Of a stretch of 56,012 nucleotides of DNA, positions 18,120-27,622 are shown one piece after another. The position numbers and the translations under genes were made by a program. Position 1 is the stretch's first letter; each line of letters starts with the position of its first letter. This DNA is from Clostridia bacterium (GTDB lineage: Bacteria > Bacillota_A > Clostridia > Monoglobales > Monoglobaceae). Location of the stretch: the NCBI GenBank assembly GCA_017436135.1, contig JAFSDQ010000028.1:1-56012 (forward strand), written 5' to 3'. The notes beneath the pieces were generated by a model. The model saw only the letters and a list, made by a program, of their open reading frames with translations. It searched no databases and had not been told where the DNA came from.

Positions 18120-18833
18120 TTATTTGCCGACAAAAGTTCCGATTTCTTCACCCATAACTGCACGCTTGATATTTTCGGGGTCATCAAGACCAAATACCAC
18201 AATGGGAATATTATTGTCCATACAAAGTGAAGTTGCGGTAGAGTCCATAACGCCAAGGCCTTTGTTCAAAACATCCATAAAGGAAAGCTCCTTGAACTTG
18301 GTTGCATTGGGGTTTATGTTGGGGTCGCTGTCATATACGCCGTCTACCTTCTTTGCAAGAAGAATAACCTCTGCATCAATCTCTGCCGCACGCAAAGCAG
18401 CCGTTGTATCTGTAGAGAAGAAGGGGTTTCCTGTTCCGCAGGCAAAAATAACAACTCTGCCTTTTTTAAGATGAGCCCCTGCCTTTAATCTGATATAAGG
18501 CTCGGCAATTTGCCGCATTTCAATAGCGGTCTGTACCCTGCCCTCTACTCCTAAATGCTCAAGAGCATCAAGGAGAGCCAGAGAGTTTATAACAGTAGCC
18601 AGCATACCCATATGGTCTGCACGGGACCTGTCCATACCCTCACCTGTGCGGCCTCTCCAGAAGTTTCCGCCGCCAACAACTATGGCAATCTGAACGCCCA
18701 TATCATAGCATTCCTTTACCTTCAGAGCAATTGCATCAATGGTTTCCTGGTCAAGACCAAAGCCTTTTTTGCCTGCAAGGGCTTCCCCGCTGATTTTCAG
18801 CATTATTCTTTTGTATTTAGGTTTCATCGTCAA
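18120..18833 (-). CDS. pyrH: UMP kinase
   Basis: Hexameric bacterial UMP kinase (UMP + ATP to UDP). The 237-residue product shows [21 protein letters not shown] at the N-terminus, [10 protein letters not shown], the [17 protein letters not shown] region and the C-terminal DATSLCMD-like segment read here as [15 protein letters not shown]. It precedes frr as in most bacteria; rpsB and tsf, usually upstream, are replaced here by a small membrane protein gene. Confidence 0.97.
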   Translation of the reverse strand: MTMKPKYKRIMLKISGEALAGKKGFGLDQETIDAIALKVKECYDMGVQIAIVVGGGNFWRGRTGEGMDRSRADHMGMLATVINSLALLDALEHLGVEGRVQTAIEMRQIAEPYIRLKAGAHLKKGRVVIFACGTGNPFFSTDTTAALRAAEIDAEVILLAKKVDGVYDSDPNINPNATKFKELSFMDVLNKGLGVMDSTATSLCMDNNIPIVVFGLDDPENIKRAVMGEEIGTFVGK

Positions 18834-18881
18834 TCATCCCTTCTTTATATATATAATCTGAACACACCGATTATTTTAAAA

Positions 18882-19220
18882 TTATTCATCATCAGACTCA
18901 TCATCACTGCTTGAAGAGGAGGAAGAGCGGATTTCTGTATCATCATTCGATTCCGAAGAGCTGCTTCCGTCTATGAGAATTTTGTTTTGCTCCTCAAGAC
19001 GCATTATCTCCTTTTCCAGTCGGGAATTTTCGATTTGTAATCGTTCTGCCTTGGCCTCTGCGCTTTCTCCTGTGGGAGCAGAGTCAGGAAGCAGCATTAC
19101 CTTAAAAGAAAAGCCAAAGGTTGCAAGAAAAATCCCGATGCTTACAAGGAATATTCCGAAAGCCGCCAGAACCTTTTTATATCCGGAGGTTTTTTGTCCG
19201 TAAGTTTGTTTCTCTGCCAT
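18882..19220 (-). CDS. Small membrane protein with coiled coil and acidic Ser-rich tail
   Basis: A 112-residue protein of unknown function. A charged N-terminus (about 17 residues) is followed by one hydrophobic segment (about 18-42, ending FSFKVMLL), a short predicted coiled coil (about 52-84, with repeated Leu/Glu) and a Ser/Asp/Glu-only tail. This layout resembles small division or septum-associated proteins such as DivIC/FtsL types, but no sequence signature supports that. It lies 48 nt upstream of pyrH on the same strand. Confidence 0.7.
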   Translation of the reverse strand: MAEKQTYGQKTSGYKKVLAAFGIFLVSIGIFLATFGFSFKVMLLPDSAPTGESAEAKAERLQIENSRLEKEIMRLEEQNKILIDGSSSSESNDDTEIRSSSSSSSDDESDDE

Positions 19221-19363
19221 AAAATATATCTATCCTTTCAGATAAAAGTGTAAAAAGTTTCTTCCTTCATATCGTTATGAAATATTATAACATAAAGGAT
19301 TGTTTTTTTCAACACTAATTTTTTATTGTTATTATTTAAAAAACAGAGCAATATAATTCATCT

Positions 19364-20794
19364 TTAACCCTTGGTTTTACGGCGGTTTGCTCTCTTTATA
19401 TTTCTGTACATTCCAACAGAAAACAACAAAACAAAGCCTACAGCCGTAACAATCAAAGCATAACAGATAATACGCACAAGCAACTTGCTCCACAGCCACT
19501 CCCCAAGTGCAAGAACAGGCCAGAAAAAGCTTCGTTCTACAGCCTTGTTTGCAAGAAGCACCCCTGTTCCGATTTCAGCATCCCCCAGATATACGGAAAC
19601 AGTTCCTATTTTGTCATTTGCAGCTACAGGTGCATACACGGCATCGGGAACGTTGGGTACTATTTTTAAGTCCTCAAGCTTTGTTTCTTTTGGAACAATA
19701 ACCGTTACGGGTTCAGGAACAGAAAGGGTAAGAGAATCTGTGCCCTTGCCCTGCTTAACCTTTATTTCGCAAGGCATATCGTTTTTTTGCAGTGCGGTAA
19801 AGGAAACATAATTTTCAAAGCCCCAGTCAAGAAGCTCTGCACTGTCGCCATGGGAGTCTGAAACCGATTTTCCTCCAAAGATTACACCGATAAGCTCTAC
19901 TCCCGAGCGGTTTGCGGCAGAAACAAGACAATAGCCGGATTCACTTGTATAGCCTGTTTTTATACCAATGGAATTTTTATAAAAGAAGTCTGTATACCTC
20001 ATAACGGACAAAAGTCCGTTGGTGTTGATATAGTATCTTTCCTTTTCGGTTTTGTTGGTGGGAGGAATTTTAACATGAGCAATATCCACAATGTTACGGA
20101 ATTCAAAATATTTCATTGCCTGATGGGATATTTTTGCCATATCTGCCGCAGTAGTATAGTGGTTTTCGTCAAAAAGTCCGTGGGGATTGGCAAAATGAGT
20201 GTTATGGGCACCCAGCTCCTCTGCACGGGCATTCATAATATCCACAAAGGAAGCCACGCTTTTGCCAAGGTGTGTAGCAATGGCATTTGCGGCATCATTT
20301 CCCGAGGCTATCATAAGTCCCCGCAGAAGTTCCTCAAGGGTTAATATTTCCCCTTCTATAAGTGCCATGCTTGTCCCCTCGGGGTCAAGTCCTGCCAGCA
20401 TTTCGGCCGTAATTTGAATCTGGGTATCCATAGAAACCTCTCCCCGTTCAACGGCTTCTACTGCCAAAAGGGCGGTCATTATTTTGGTTGTGCTTGCAGG
20501 ATACATTTTTTTGTCGCTGTCTTTTTCATAAAGGGTTCTCCCGCTTATGGCATCAATAAGAATTCCTGTTTCTCCGTTGCCTAAAACAGGCTTTCCGTCA
20601 CGAGGGGCAGATTTTTCTTCTTCCTTTTCTTTCTTTTTTTCCTTGTCGGAGTCCTCTTCTGTGGTATCCTCATATTGCTCCGAAGAGGATTCTGAATCAG
20701 AGAGTGTGTTTACGGCAAGAGCGGGAGCTATATTTGAAAATGTAAGGATAAATGCGGCAAAGAGTGCCAATAATTGTTTTAAAATGTTATTCAT
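19364..20794 (-). CDS. D-alanyl-D-alanine carboxypeptidase (DacF/PBP5 type)
   Basis: Serine D,D-carboxypeptidase trimming the terminal D-Ala of peptidoglycan stem peptides. The 476-residue product has a signal peptide (about 1-27, ending APALA), a highly charged Ser/Glu/Lys linker (about 30-65), then the peptidase domain with STTK (Ser101), SGN (164-166) and KTG (279-281), the PBP5 C-terminal beta domain, and a C-terminal transmembrane segment with a basic tail. Its ATG overlaps the tsaB stop (ATGA), indicating translational coupling. A second family member is at 53402-54562. Confidence 0.93.
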   Translation of the reverse strand: MNNILKQLLALFAAFILTFSNIAPALAVNTLSDSESSSEQYEDTTEEDSDKEKKKEKEEEKSAPRDGKPVLGNGETGILIDAISGRTLYEKDSDKKMYPASTTKIMTALLAVEAVERGEVSMDTQIQITAEMLAGLDPEGTSMALIEGEILTLEELLRGLMIASGNDAANAIATHLGKSVASFVDIMNARAEELGAHNTHFANPHGLFDENHYTTAADMAKISHQAMKYFEFRNIVDIAHVKIPPTNKTEKERYYINTNGLLSVMRYTDFFYKNSIGIKTGYTSESGYCLVSAANRSGVELIGVIFGGKSVSDSHGDSAELLDWGFENYVSFTALQKNDMPCEIKVKQGKGTDSLTLSVPEPVTVIVPKETKLEDLKIVPNVPDAVYAPVAANDKIGTVSVYLGDAEIGTGVLLANKAVERSFFWPVLALGEWLWSKLLVRIICYALIVTAVGFVLLFSVGMYRNIKRANRRKTKG

Positions 20795-21492
20795 ATTTTA
20801 CCCTCTCTTTCCAGTCTTTCTCTCTCTGCTTGAGAAAGTCTTAAATATTCAGGAATAAGCTCCTCATAGGAAACCACATCATTGTTCAAAAATTTCTGAC
20901 AGCCGATTTCTGCAACCGATGCGGCAAGGTTCATTCTTTGCATTCGTTGGGCAAAGAGGCAATTGTCCCCAAGAGCATTTTTGATTTGCTCTTCAAAAAC
21001 AGGAACACCGTCACCTAAAAACATAATTTTTTGGGTGCTGTCCTTTAGCCTGGCGAGAAGCTCTTCTATACTGCAGGCACAATCATCAGAGAGTCTTTCC
21101 ATACTTTCTCCCTGAAAGGTGGCTGTATAGACCTGTCCCCTCCTTGCATCAAGGATAGGGCATATTATGCCGCCAAAATGAGCTACGTTGTTTGCCAAAG
21201 CATGAAGAGTAGATACAGCTGCACAAGGCTTGCCTGTTGCGTGGGCAAGAGCCTTTACTGTAGCAACCCCTATTCTCACCCCTGTAAAGGAGCCGGGACC
21301 TACTGTCGCAGCAAAGCAATCTATGTCGGAAACTGCAATTTCTGCTTGGGAGAGCATAAACTCTACCATTGGCATTATTTTTTGCGAATGAGTTTTTTTG
21401 TTATTCTGAACAAGCTGACAGACAAGACGGTCCTCTGATATAACTGCCGTAGTTGCCGCCATACAACAAGTATCTATACCAAAAATATACAT
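20791..21492 (-). CDS. tsaB: tRNA t6A biosynthesis protein TsaB
   Basis: Partner of TsaD and TsaE in threonylcarbamoyladenosine (t6A37) formation in ANN-decoding tRNAs. The 233-residue protein has the ASKHA-type start FGIDTCCMAATTAVI, the TVGPGSFTGVRIGVATVKALA core (about residues 64-84) and CPILDARRGQVYTATF. It follows tsaE by 9 nt and overlaps the carboxypeptidase start. tsaD is not in the window. Confidence 0.95.
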   Translation of the reverse strand: MYIFGIDTCCMAATTAVISEDRLVCQLVQNNKKTHSQKIMPMVEFMLSQAEIAVSDIDCFAATVGPGSFTGVRIGVATVKALAHATGKPCAAVSTLHALANNVAHFGGIICPILDARRGQVYTATFQGESMERLSDDCACSIEELLARLKDSTQKIMFLGDGVPVFEEQIKNALGDNCLFAQRMQRMNLAASVAEIGCQKFLNNDVVSYEELIPEYLRLSQAERERLEREGKI

Positions 21493-21501
21493 AAGATTCT
21501 C

Positions 21502-21951
21502 CTAATTTTCACAATCCCAGATTATCTCACGACAATCCTGATTTATTTCAGTTTTTTTTGCAAAGCTGACCCATATTGTTTCTGTGGGAAGAACGTTTTT
21601 AATGTTGTCAGCCCATTCTATAAGACAAATTCCGTCACCAAAGAGATAATCGTCCATCCAGTCACATTCCTCAAGGCTTGGGCTTTGGAGTCTGTAAACG
21701 TCAAAATGGTATATCCTGACGGAGCCGTCATATTCATTTACAAGGGTAAAGGTGGGACTTGAAACATCCTCTGTGTTTCCGAAATATGAAACAATACCCC
21801 GTACAAAGGCTGTTTTGCCGCAACCCAAATCCCCTGACAGAGCAATAATAGACCCCGGGGAAAGCTTTTCAGCCAGCTTTTTTCCAAGCTGAACAGTTTG
21901 TTCTTCGCTGTTTGTAATATGTTTTTCCACAGGACTGCCCCTTTCGCTCAT
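21502..21951 (-). CDS. tsaE: tRNA t6A biosynthesis ATPase TsaE
   Basis: P-loop ATPase needed for turnover of the TsaB-TsaD complex. The 149-residue product has Walker A ALSGDLGCGKTAFVRGI (about residues 38-54), SSPTFTLVNEY, the YHFDVYRL segment and LIEWADNI. It is the first gene of the minus-strand block tsaE-tsaB-dac. A typical order includes rimI next, which is absent. Confidence 0.95.
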   Translation of the reverse strand: MSERGSPVEKHITNSEEQTVQLGKKLAEKLSPGSIIALSGDLGCGKTAFVRGIVSYFGNTEDVSSPTFTLVNEYDGSVRIYHFDVYRLQSPSLEECDWMDDYLFGDGICLIEWADNIKNVLPTETIWVSFAKKTEINQDCREIIWDCEN

Positions 21952-22061
21952 AAAATTATAATAACTATCTATAATATTATATAAATTAGAACAAATAAAG
22001 TCAATAAGAGAAAGAGAAATATTTGAAATAAAAAGAGGGAAGTTTTTATACGCCTTTATTG

Positions 22062-22090
22062 TTGCATAAAAAGAAAAAATATGATATACT
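22062..22090 (+). promoter_or_regulatory. Promoter of the SLH-M13 peptidase gene
   Basis: TTGCAT (22062-22067), 17-bp spacer, TATACT (22085-22090), about 38 nt before the start codon. Confidence 0.6.
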
Positions 22091-22128
22091 GATTTAACAT
22101 CTCAAAAATCGGATAAGGAGGGGCAAAA

Positions 22129-24591
22129 ATGAAAAAAATCATATCAATATTTATCATTATGCTGATGATGTTATCTTCGGCTTGCCCCTTTGCGTTTGCT
22201 GAAAGAAACGAGTTTACCATAACAGACAGCAGTTTTGTTGATGTTTCTGAATATTGTACCAGAGAGCACGCCATTGCCCGCTTTGTAAAAACCATTGGAA
22301 TAGATTGTTTTCAGGCGGATGCCAAAATTCTTGATAAGTTTACGGACAGGTCTAAAATTTCCTTTAATTATGTTGATGAAATTTCAGGGGCTGTATCTGC
22401 AGGTCTTGTGAGCGGATACGAGGATGATACCCTGCGTCCCCAGGCTCCTATAACCCGTGCAGAAGCTTTGGTTATGTTAAATCGTGCTTTGAGAGAAACA
22501 GAGCTTCCTGAAAGATATAATATAGAGTTTGAGGACTCTCCTGCCTGGGCAAACAGGGCGATAAACAGGCTGGCGGCGGCAGGTATAGTAAAGGGTTATG
22601 GCGACGGATATGTAGGTGCCTACGATTTTCTCACGGAGGAACAGGTAAATTCCCTTTGTGACCGTATCTCAAAAATAGCAGGACCTGCAGGGAATTTTTA
22701 TGATTATGTAAATGCAGGGTGGCTGAATTCTGTCACCTTGAAAGATGGACAGTATATTTATTCCGAAACGGAAAGGCTTACCCAAAATATTAGCAACGAA
22801 CTGTCGGATATTATATTTTCTCTCTATCACAGAAAATATAATGATGGAGAAACCTTCCCCGAAAATTCCAACGAAGACAAAATTATTCAGGTTTATTCTG
22901 CGGCTGCCAATCAGGGATTCAGGGAAAAGGTGGGGCTTTCCCCTGTAAAAGAATTTTTAGATGATATTGATTCTGCCCAGACGGTTGATGCTGTAATCGA
23001 AGTTATGGCAAAGCTGGAGCAAAACGGCTTTGATACCATGCTTCCCTTTGGACTTGATATAAATATCTATGATTCCTCTGAATATATTGTGTCGGTTTCT
23101 GATTGCTACCTTGGAATAGACAAGATATTTGCAGAGGGGAAAGAACCTGAAAAATATTATGATGTATATAAGGAATATATAGAAAAGCTTTTTATAATAT
23201 CAGGGGAAACAAAGGAGACGGCAGAAAAATCTGCAGAGGCTGTGGCAGAGCTTTGTCACACTCTTGCCCTTACTAAAAACAGCAGGGATAATCAGGGTGC
23301 ATTGACTGCCTATGCAACGGTTTGCGATATGAAGAAGCTCTCTGTCCTTTATTCAAACATTGATGTTAAAAAATATCTGGAGAATCTGGGTTATAAGAGA
23401 GTTCCAAAAGTTATGGTATATGACTGGAGCGGGGCGGTTGCGGCAAACAGATTGTTGACAGAGGAAAATCTTTCGGCAATCAAGGCATATTTAAAAGCGT
23501 CTGTGCTGGACAGTTCAGCTCTTTATCTTACAACGGATATGTTCAATGCCTATGGGGAATATCAATACAGAATATTTGGAGATATGAATGGTGCAATTCC
23601 ATCGGACTATGCTCCTGCAATAGTTCAGGAGCTTTTAGGGTGGGAGCTTGGTGAAATATATGTAAATCAATATTTTTCAGAGACATCAAAAAAAGAAGTA
23701 AAGGATATGGTATCGGAGATTATCAGCTCCTATGAAAAGCTGATAATAGGATGTACCAGAATGACTCCCCAGACTCGCAACAGAGCTATAAAGAAGCTGA
23801 AGAGTATGAAAATTAACAGTGCATATCCTGATAATTTTGAAGATTATACCTGGGGAGATGCAGCTCTGCGGCCAACTGCCCAGGGAGGCAACCTTATGGA
23901 ATACAAAACTTTGTATAATCGCTCTTACCACAATCACTGTATATATCTTTACGAGAATAAGGCAAGGGCAAACAGGGGAAAATGGGTCATGTATCCTCAA
24001 GCGGTAAACGCAATGTACGACCCTGTTTCAAACACGATTACTATTCCTGCGGGAATTCTTCAGGAGCCGTTTTATGATGTCCACGCCACAAAGGAAGAAA
24101 ATTTAGGGGGCATAGGAGCGGTAATTGCCCATGAAATCAGCCATGCCTTTGATGCAAGGGGCTCTCAATTTGACGAAAACGGAAATCTTTCCGACTGGTG
24201 GACAGAGGATGACAGGAATGGATTTGAGCTTTTGTGCAAAAAGATAAAGACGGAGTACGGAACAATTTTGGTAGGCGATGATTTTATTAACGGAGAAATC
24301 ACGCTAAACGAAAATCTTGCTGATATTGCAGGAATGTCCTGTATTATCAGGCTTGCAAAGGCCGATACGCTTAACCTTGATGCCGTATTTAAAAGCTATG
24401 CAAAATCCTGGCGGACAAAAACAACAGAGGAGTATCAAAGGTTTTTGATACAGGCAGATGTACATTCTCCTGCACGGGTCAGGGTAAACAGAGTGCTTTC
24501 AAACTTCCGTGAATTTGAGGAGCTGTACAATATTTTAGATGGTGACGGAATGTATATTCCCGACGAAAACAAGATAGATATATGGAAATAA
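22129..24591 (+). CDS. SLH-domain M13 family zinc metallopeptidase
   Basis: An 820-residue secreted protein joining an S-layer anchor to a neprilysin/PepO-type peptidase. A signal peptide (about 1-24) is followed by SLH-like repeats (about 35-185; SGYEDDTLRPQAPITRAEALV and GIVKGYGDGYV). The M13 region begins near residue 190 (FYDYVNAGWLNS). The zinc site is complete: HEISH (His668, Glu669, His672) and ENLAD (Glu728), with VNAMYDP preceding as the substrate-binding NAxY motif. It would cleave peptides at the cell surface. GGAGG precedes the ATG. It converges on the other SLH gene at 24644. Confidence 0.93.
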   Translation: MKKIISIFIIMLMMLSSACPFAFAERNEFTITDSSFVDVSEYCTREHAIARFVKTIGIDCFQADAKILDKFTDRSKISFNYVDEISGAVSAGLVSGYEDDTLRPQAPITRAEALVMLNRALRETELPERYNIEFEDSPAWANRAINRLAAAGIVKGYGDGYVGAYDFLTEEQVNSLCDRISKIAGPAGNFYDYVNAGWLNSVTLKDGQYIYSETERLTQNISNELSDIIFSLYHRKYNDGETFPENSNEDKIIQVYSAAANQGFREKVGLSPVKEFLDDIDSAQTVDAVIEVMAKLEQNGFDTMLPFGLDINIYDSSEYIVSVSDCYLGIDKIFAEGKEPEKYYDVYKEYIEKLFIISGETKETAEKSAEAVAELCHTLALTKNSRDNQGALTAYATVCDMKKLSVLYSNIDVKKYLENLGYKRVPKVMVYDWSGAVAANRLLTEENLSAIKAYLKASVLDSSALYLTTDMFNAYGEYQYRIFGDMNGAIPSDYAPAIVQELLGWELGEIYVNQYFSETSKKEVKDMVSEIISSYEKLIIGCTRMTPQTRNRAIKKLKSMKINSAYPDNFEDYTWGDAALRPTAQGGNLMEYKTLYNRSYHNHCIYLYENKARANRGKWVMYPQAVNAMYDPVSNTITIPAGILQEPFYDVHATKEENLGGIGAVIAHEISHAFDARGSQFDENGNLSDWWTEDDRNGFELLCKKIKTEYGTILVGDDFINGEITLNENLADIAGMSCIIRLAKADTLNLDAVFKSYAKSWRTKTTEEYQRFLIQADVHSPARVRVNRVLSNFREFEELYNILDGDGMYIPDENKIDIWK

Positions 24592-24604
24592 CCAAAAATT
24601 TAAA

Positions 24605-24633
24605 GGCGAGAGTTCCCCAAGGGGACTCCCGCC
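24605..24633. terminator. Bidirectional terminator between the two SLH genes
   Basis: A GC-rich hairpin (24605-24618 and 24621-24633, with one mismatch) has T-rich tracts on both sides and lies between convergent genes. Confidence 0.8.
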
Positions 24634-24643
24634 AATTTTTATT

Positions 24644-27259
24644 TTATGCTCCAAAAACATTGAACAGCATTTTTACGGCTTCTGCACGGGTAACATTCTG
24701 AAGAGGAAGAAGTGTGCCGTCGGGATAACCGCTCATAATTTTCTGGGTTACAATGGTACGCATACTCTGTTCTGCCCAGAATGGAATATCATCTGCGTCA
24801 ACAGCGGTAATGGGATTTGCCGCAAGACCGCCCGGGAGCAGTCGGCAAAGGGAAATGGCAAACTCCATTCGATTGATATGGGCGTTTGGCCTGAAGGCTA
24901 CCCCGTATTCCTCAAGCTGGCCTTTCATAATACCCAGTGAATAAACTGCTTTTATACGGTTTTCAGCCCACCAGGGGATGTCACCCTTGTCTGTAAAGGG
25001 AAGCTCTACATCCTTATAATCATCGGGATTTACCCCAAGATAGTTGCACAGCATAATTGCAAATTCCGTTCGGGTCATATTTTTTTGAGGGTTAAAAAGA
25101 ATTGTGTTTTCATCTTCCAGACTGCCCTCTACTACCTTGCAATTTGCAAGGTAGGAAATATATCCGCTTGCCCAATGCCCCCCGGTATCAGAGAATTGGT
25201 TTTTGATTTGGGTTACATTTCCAACATCAATAAATTTCATTGAAGAAGCACCGCCGGGAGCGGTAACAAAGATTCCGATTCTGTGGAAAAGCCCGTCATC
25301 TGCAATATCACAGGTAAGACGGCGCTTATTCTCGTCATACTTAAAGGCTACAGCTTGCGCATCAACGGTAACTGTAATGTTTTCTGCCTTAATTTTTTCA
25401 TTGTTGAGTATAAGCGCGGTGAGAATTCCGTTATTTACGCTTCCTTCAATGGTTGGATATCCTGTGTCGATGGAGGCTTCTCCTCCCTCTCTTATTAAAA
25501 CGGGGATTTCCAGCACACATAGTCCTGCGTTTACTGCAAGAGTTCCTGTTGCACCGCTGATAGAGGATGCGTGGAAAACGCCGTTTGGCTCGATTGTACC
25601 TACAGATGCTCCGTCATTTACTATTGTCCATTTATAGCAGGAGCTGTCAGATACAAGATTTATTCCGTACCAATAGCTCTCTGCAGTGAGGCTTACAGAG
25701 GCCCCGGGCTCCATAACAAGCTCGTTTATGGGATAGCCCTTGTCGGCGTTATACAAAACAAGCTCATGGGGAGTTGTAATGGAAGAAATCAGGGTTGAGC
25801 CTGTTGCATCTCCGCTTCTTGCCCCTACATATACATCACCGTTTCCCCGTACAGTCAAATGCCCGTCACGGCTGATGGCAGTTGAGTAGCCTGTGCCCTC
25901 GGGAGTGTCAGCATCATTTTCTATATAGTATTCAATATTTGCAGGAATGTCCGCGGGACCGTAAGAAGAGTCGTAGGCGGAAATAACCGAAACATCTACC
26001 GATGCTCCTGACAGCATTTTCGTTCCGTAATTATTAAGGACCAGTCCATAAGGGATTCCCGTAGCCTCCGCTGTTTTGCGGAGGAAAAGGAAGTTGGCGC
26101 AGCTGCGAAGACTTCCGTCCGAGGGAGAGTTGACAACCTTAAAATCTGTTGTTCCCGCTAAAACTGCACCCATGGAGGTAGAACCGCCTCCGTCAAGATT
26201 TACCGCTTCAGTACAGCCAAGCTCTAAAAGTCTGCGAGCCAGGGTTTCCTTTCTCACCCCGTAGCTGTAGCCCTTTTGTCTGCCGTCAATTGTGTAGAAA
26301 ATCACTGTGCCGTCAGGCTTGATTCCCACAGCGGAACGTGGGGCAGCGGCCTCGTCCTCAAGGTCGAGGGCTCCGTTTGTCAAAAGCTTGCCTCCGGTGC
26401 AGCCAATTGCCCACTGGGCAGAATTCCACAGTTCAGGACTTTCTGCCGCATTTGTGGTAATGGTGATGGTGTCGCCGGCTTTAAGATGTGTAAGATGCTC
26501 CTTAAACTTTTCTTCAGCCTTTGCAGAAACGCTCAATATCATTTTGCCCTCCGGTATGGGAACAGAACCGTCATTGTCGCTTGTTCCCTCTACTACAGCG
26601 GTAATGGAGCTTCCCAGCCGTATATCCCCGCTGACCGAGCCGAGAACAACATCTCTGCCCCAATCGGGAGAGTGGGTATTGTCTGCAAAATCATTTGTAT
26701 AAAGATACAGGGCATAAGGCTGGCGGTATTTGTTTATACATTCAACGGTAAAACAGTAGCCGTCAGCTGCAGTAATAGTTGTGGTAATAGGAAATTTAGC
26801 GGTAAAGGCTGTTCCGTCCTTCCGAAAACCAAGACCCCAAAGCCACGAGGAATCCTTTGTGAAAACCTTGCCGTCTATAATGGTGTTGCTCATAGGCACC
26901 CCTGTCTGAAAGGAGAAGAAATCTCCGTTCATTCCCCCGGCGGTGTTATAGCCTTGTTGGGTAAGGATTTTGTTTGCATCTGTAAGAGTCCTCTTCCCAT
27001 AGGCGGTCCAGCCGTTTGTAAGAATGGGCAAAACATCCTCGCTTGGTGTATAGCTGATATAATGTTCTGTCTGGTTTCCGACAGTAGAATCATTATATGT
27101 GTTGGTATATAAAACCGTGCCTTGAGCCAGCGGACTTTGGGAGTGCTGTATATGAGTCCCCAGAACATCTGCATCGGCGGCAACGGGAAAAGTTGCCGTC
27201 AAAAACGCCAATATATATATAAAGGTAGATTTCAGTTTTTTTTGTTTGAAAAATTTCAT
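24644..27259 (-). CDS. SLH-domain phosphodiester glycosidase (NAGPA family)
   Basis: An 871-residue secreted protein. After a signal peptide (about 1-28) comes a phosphodiester glycosidase domain (about 60-400) with GGMNGDFFSFQTGVP, PRSAVGIKPDGTVIFYTIDG and the signature VNLDGGGSTSMGA, related to the enzyme that uncovers GlcNAc-phosphodiesters and to bacterial exopolysaccharide or teichoic-acid processing proteins. Then a beta-rich middle and three SLH repeats at the C-terminus (about 690-871). It is probably held on secondary cell-wall polymer. The ATG at 27259 is chosen because a signal peptide starts there; the open frame continues upstream into a promoter-like region. Confidence 0.88.
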   Translation of the reverse strand: MKFFKQKKLKSTFIYILAFLTATFPVAADADVLGTHIQHSQSPLAQGTVLYTNTYNDSTVGNQTEHYISYTPSEDVLPILTNGWTAYGKRTLTDANKILTQQGYNTAGGMNGDFFSFQTGVPMSNTIIDGKVFTKDSSWLWGLGFRKDGTAFTAKFPITTTITAADGYCFTVECINKYRQPYALYLYTNDFADNTHSPDWGRDVVLGSVSGDIRLGSSITAVVEGTSDNDGSVPIPEGKMILSVSAKAEEKFKEHLTHLKAGDTITITTNAAESPELWNSAQWAIGCTGGKLLTNGALDLEDEAAAPRSAVGIKPDGTVIFYTIDGRQKGYSYGVRKETLARRLLELGCTEAVNLDGGGSTSMGAVLAGTTDFKVVNSPSDGSLRSCANFLFLRKTAEATGIPYGLVLNNYGTKMLSGASVDVSVISAYDSSYGPADIPANIEYYIENDADTPEGTGYSTAISRDGHLTVRGNGDVYVGARSGDATGSTLISSITTPHELVLYNADKGYPINELVMEPGASVSLTAESYWYGINLVSDSSCYKWTIVNDGASVGTIEPNGVFHASSISGATGTLAVNAGLCVLEIPVLIREGGEASIDTGYPTIEGSVNNGILTALILNNEKIKAENITVTVDAQAVAFKYDENKRRLTCDIADDGLFHRIGIFVTAPGGASSMKFIDVGNVTQIKNQFSDTGGHWASGYISYLANCKVVEGSLEDENTILFNPQKNMTRTEFAIMLCNYLGVNPDDYKDVELPFTDKGDIPWWAENRIKAVYSLGIMKGQLEEYGVAFRPNAHINRMEFAISLCRLLPGGLAANPITAVDADDIPFWAEQSMRTIVTQKIMSGYPDGTLLPLQNVTRAEAVKMLFNVFGA

Positions 27260-27338
27260 AAGGCGAATACTCCAATCATGTAATACATATAAAAACTTTT
27301 TCAAAGAGGAAGATATATATAATTTTGTAAGAAAGATC

Positions 27339-27367
27339 TTGACAAGGAGAAAAATCCATGTTATAAT
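27339..27367 (+). promoter_or_regulatory. Sigma-A promoter of rpoBC
   Basis: Perfect consensus: TTGACA (27339-27344), 17-bp spacer, TATAAT (27362-27367). It predicts a leader of about 250 nt before rpoB. Confidence 0.85.
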
Positions 27368-27454
27368 GATTATCTGTTTATAGTGCGAAATTTTGCGTAT
27401 TTTGTCTTTAATAAAACTATATACATCTACAAAAAGCCCCAAAAATCGGGAGTT

Positions 27455-27472
27455 TGGCTCCGACAAGAGCCA
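27455..27472 (+). promoter_or_regulatory. Hairpin in the rpoB leader
   Basis: A perfect 6-bp stem TGGCTC/GAGCCA with a 6-nt loop in the middle of the leader. No T-run follows, so it is not a terminator. Apart from this the 27260-27622 gap holds only promoters and AT-rich sequence. Confidence 0.35.
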
Positions 27473-27622
27473 TTGTAGCACATAGTTGAAAATAAATCAA
27501 GACAACAATTGAAAATTTACAATAAGTTTAAAATTTTAGACAAAAAAGACAAAAGTCACTTATCTGTCCGAAAAGGCTTTGGGCAGTAAGCAGAAAAATA
27601 TTATAATGAGGTGAGCGGTTTT

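Noticed and set aside
27260..27481. Upstream extension of the phosphodiester glycosidase gene
   Set aside because: It would place 74 residues before a clear signal peptide and would overlap the rpoB promoter and leader.
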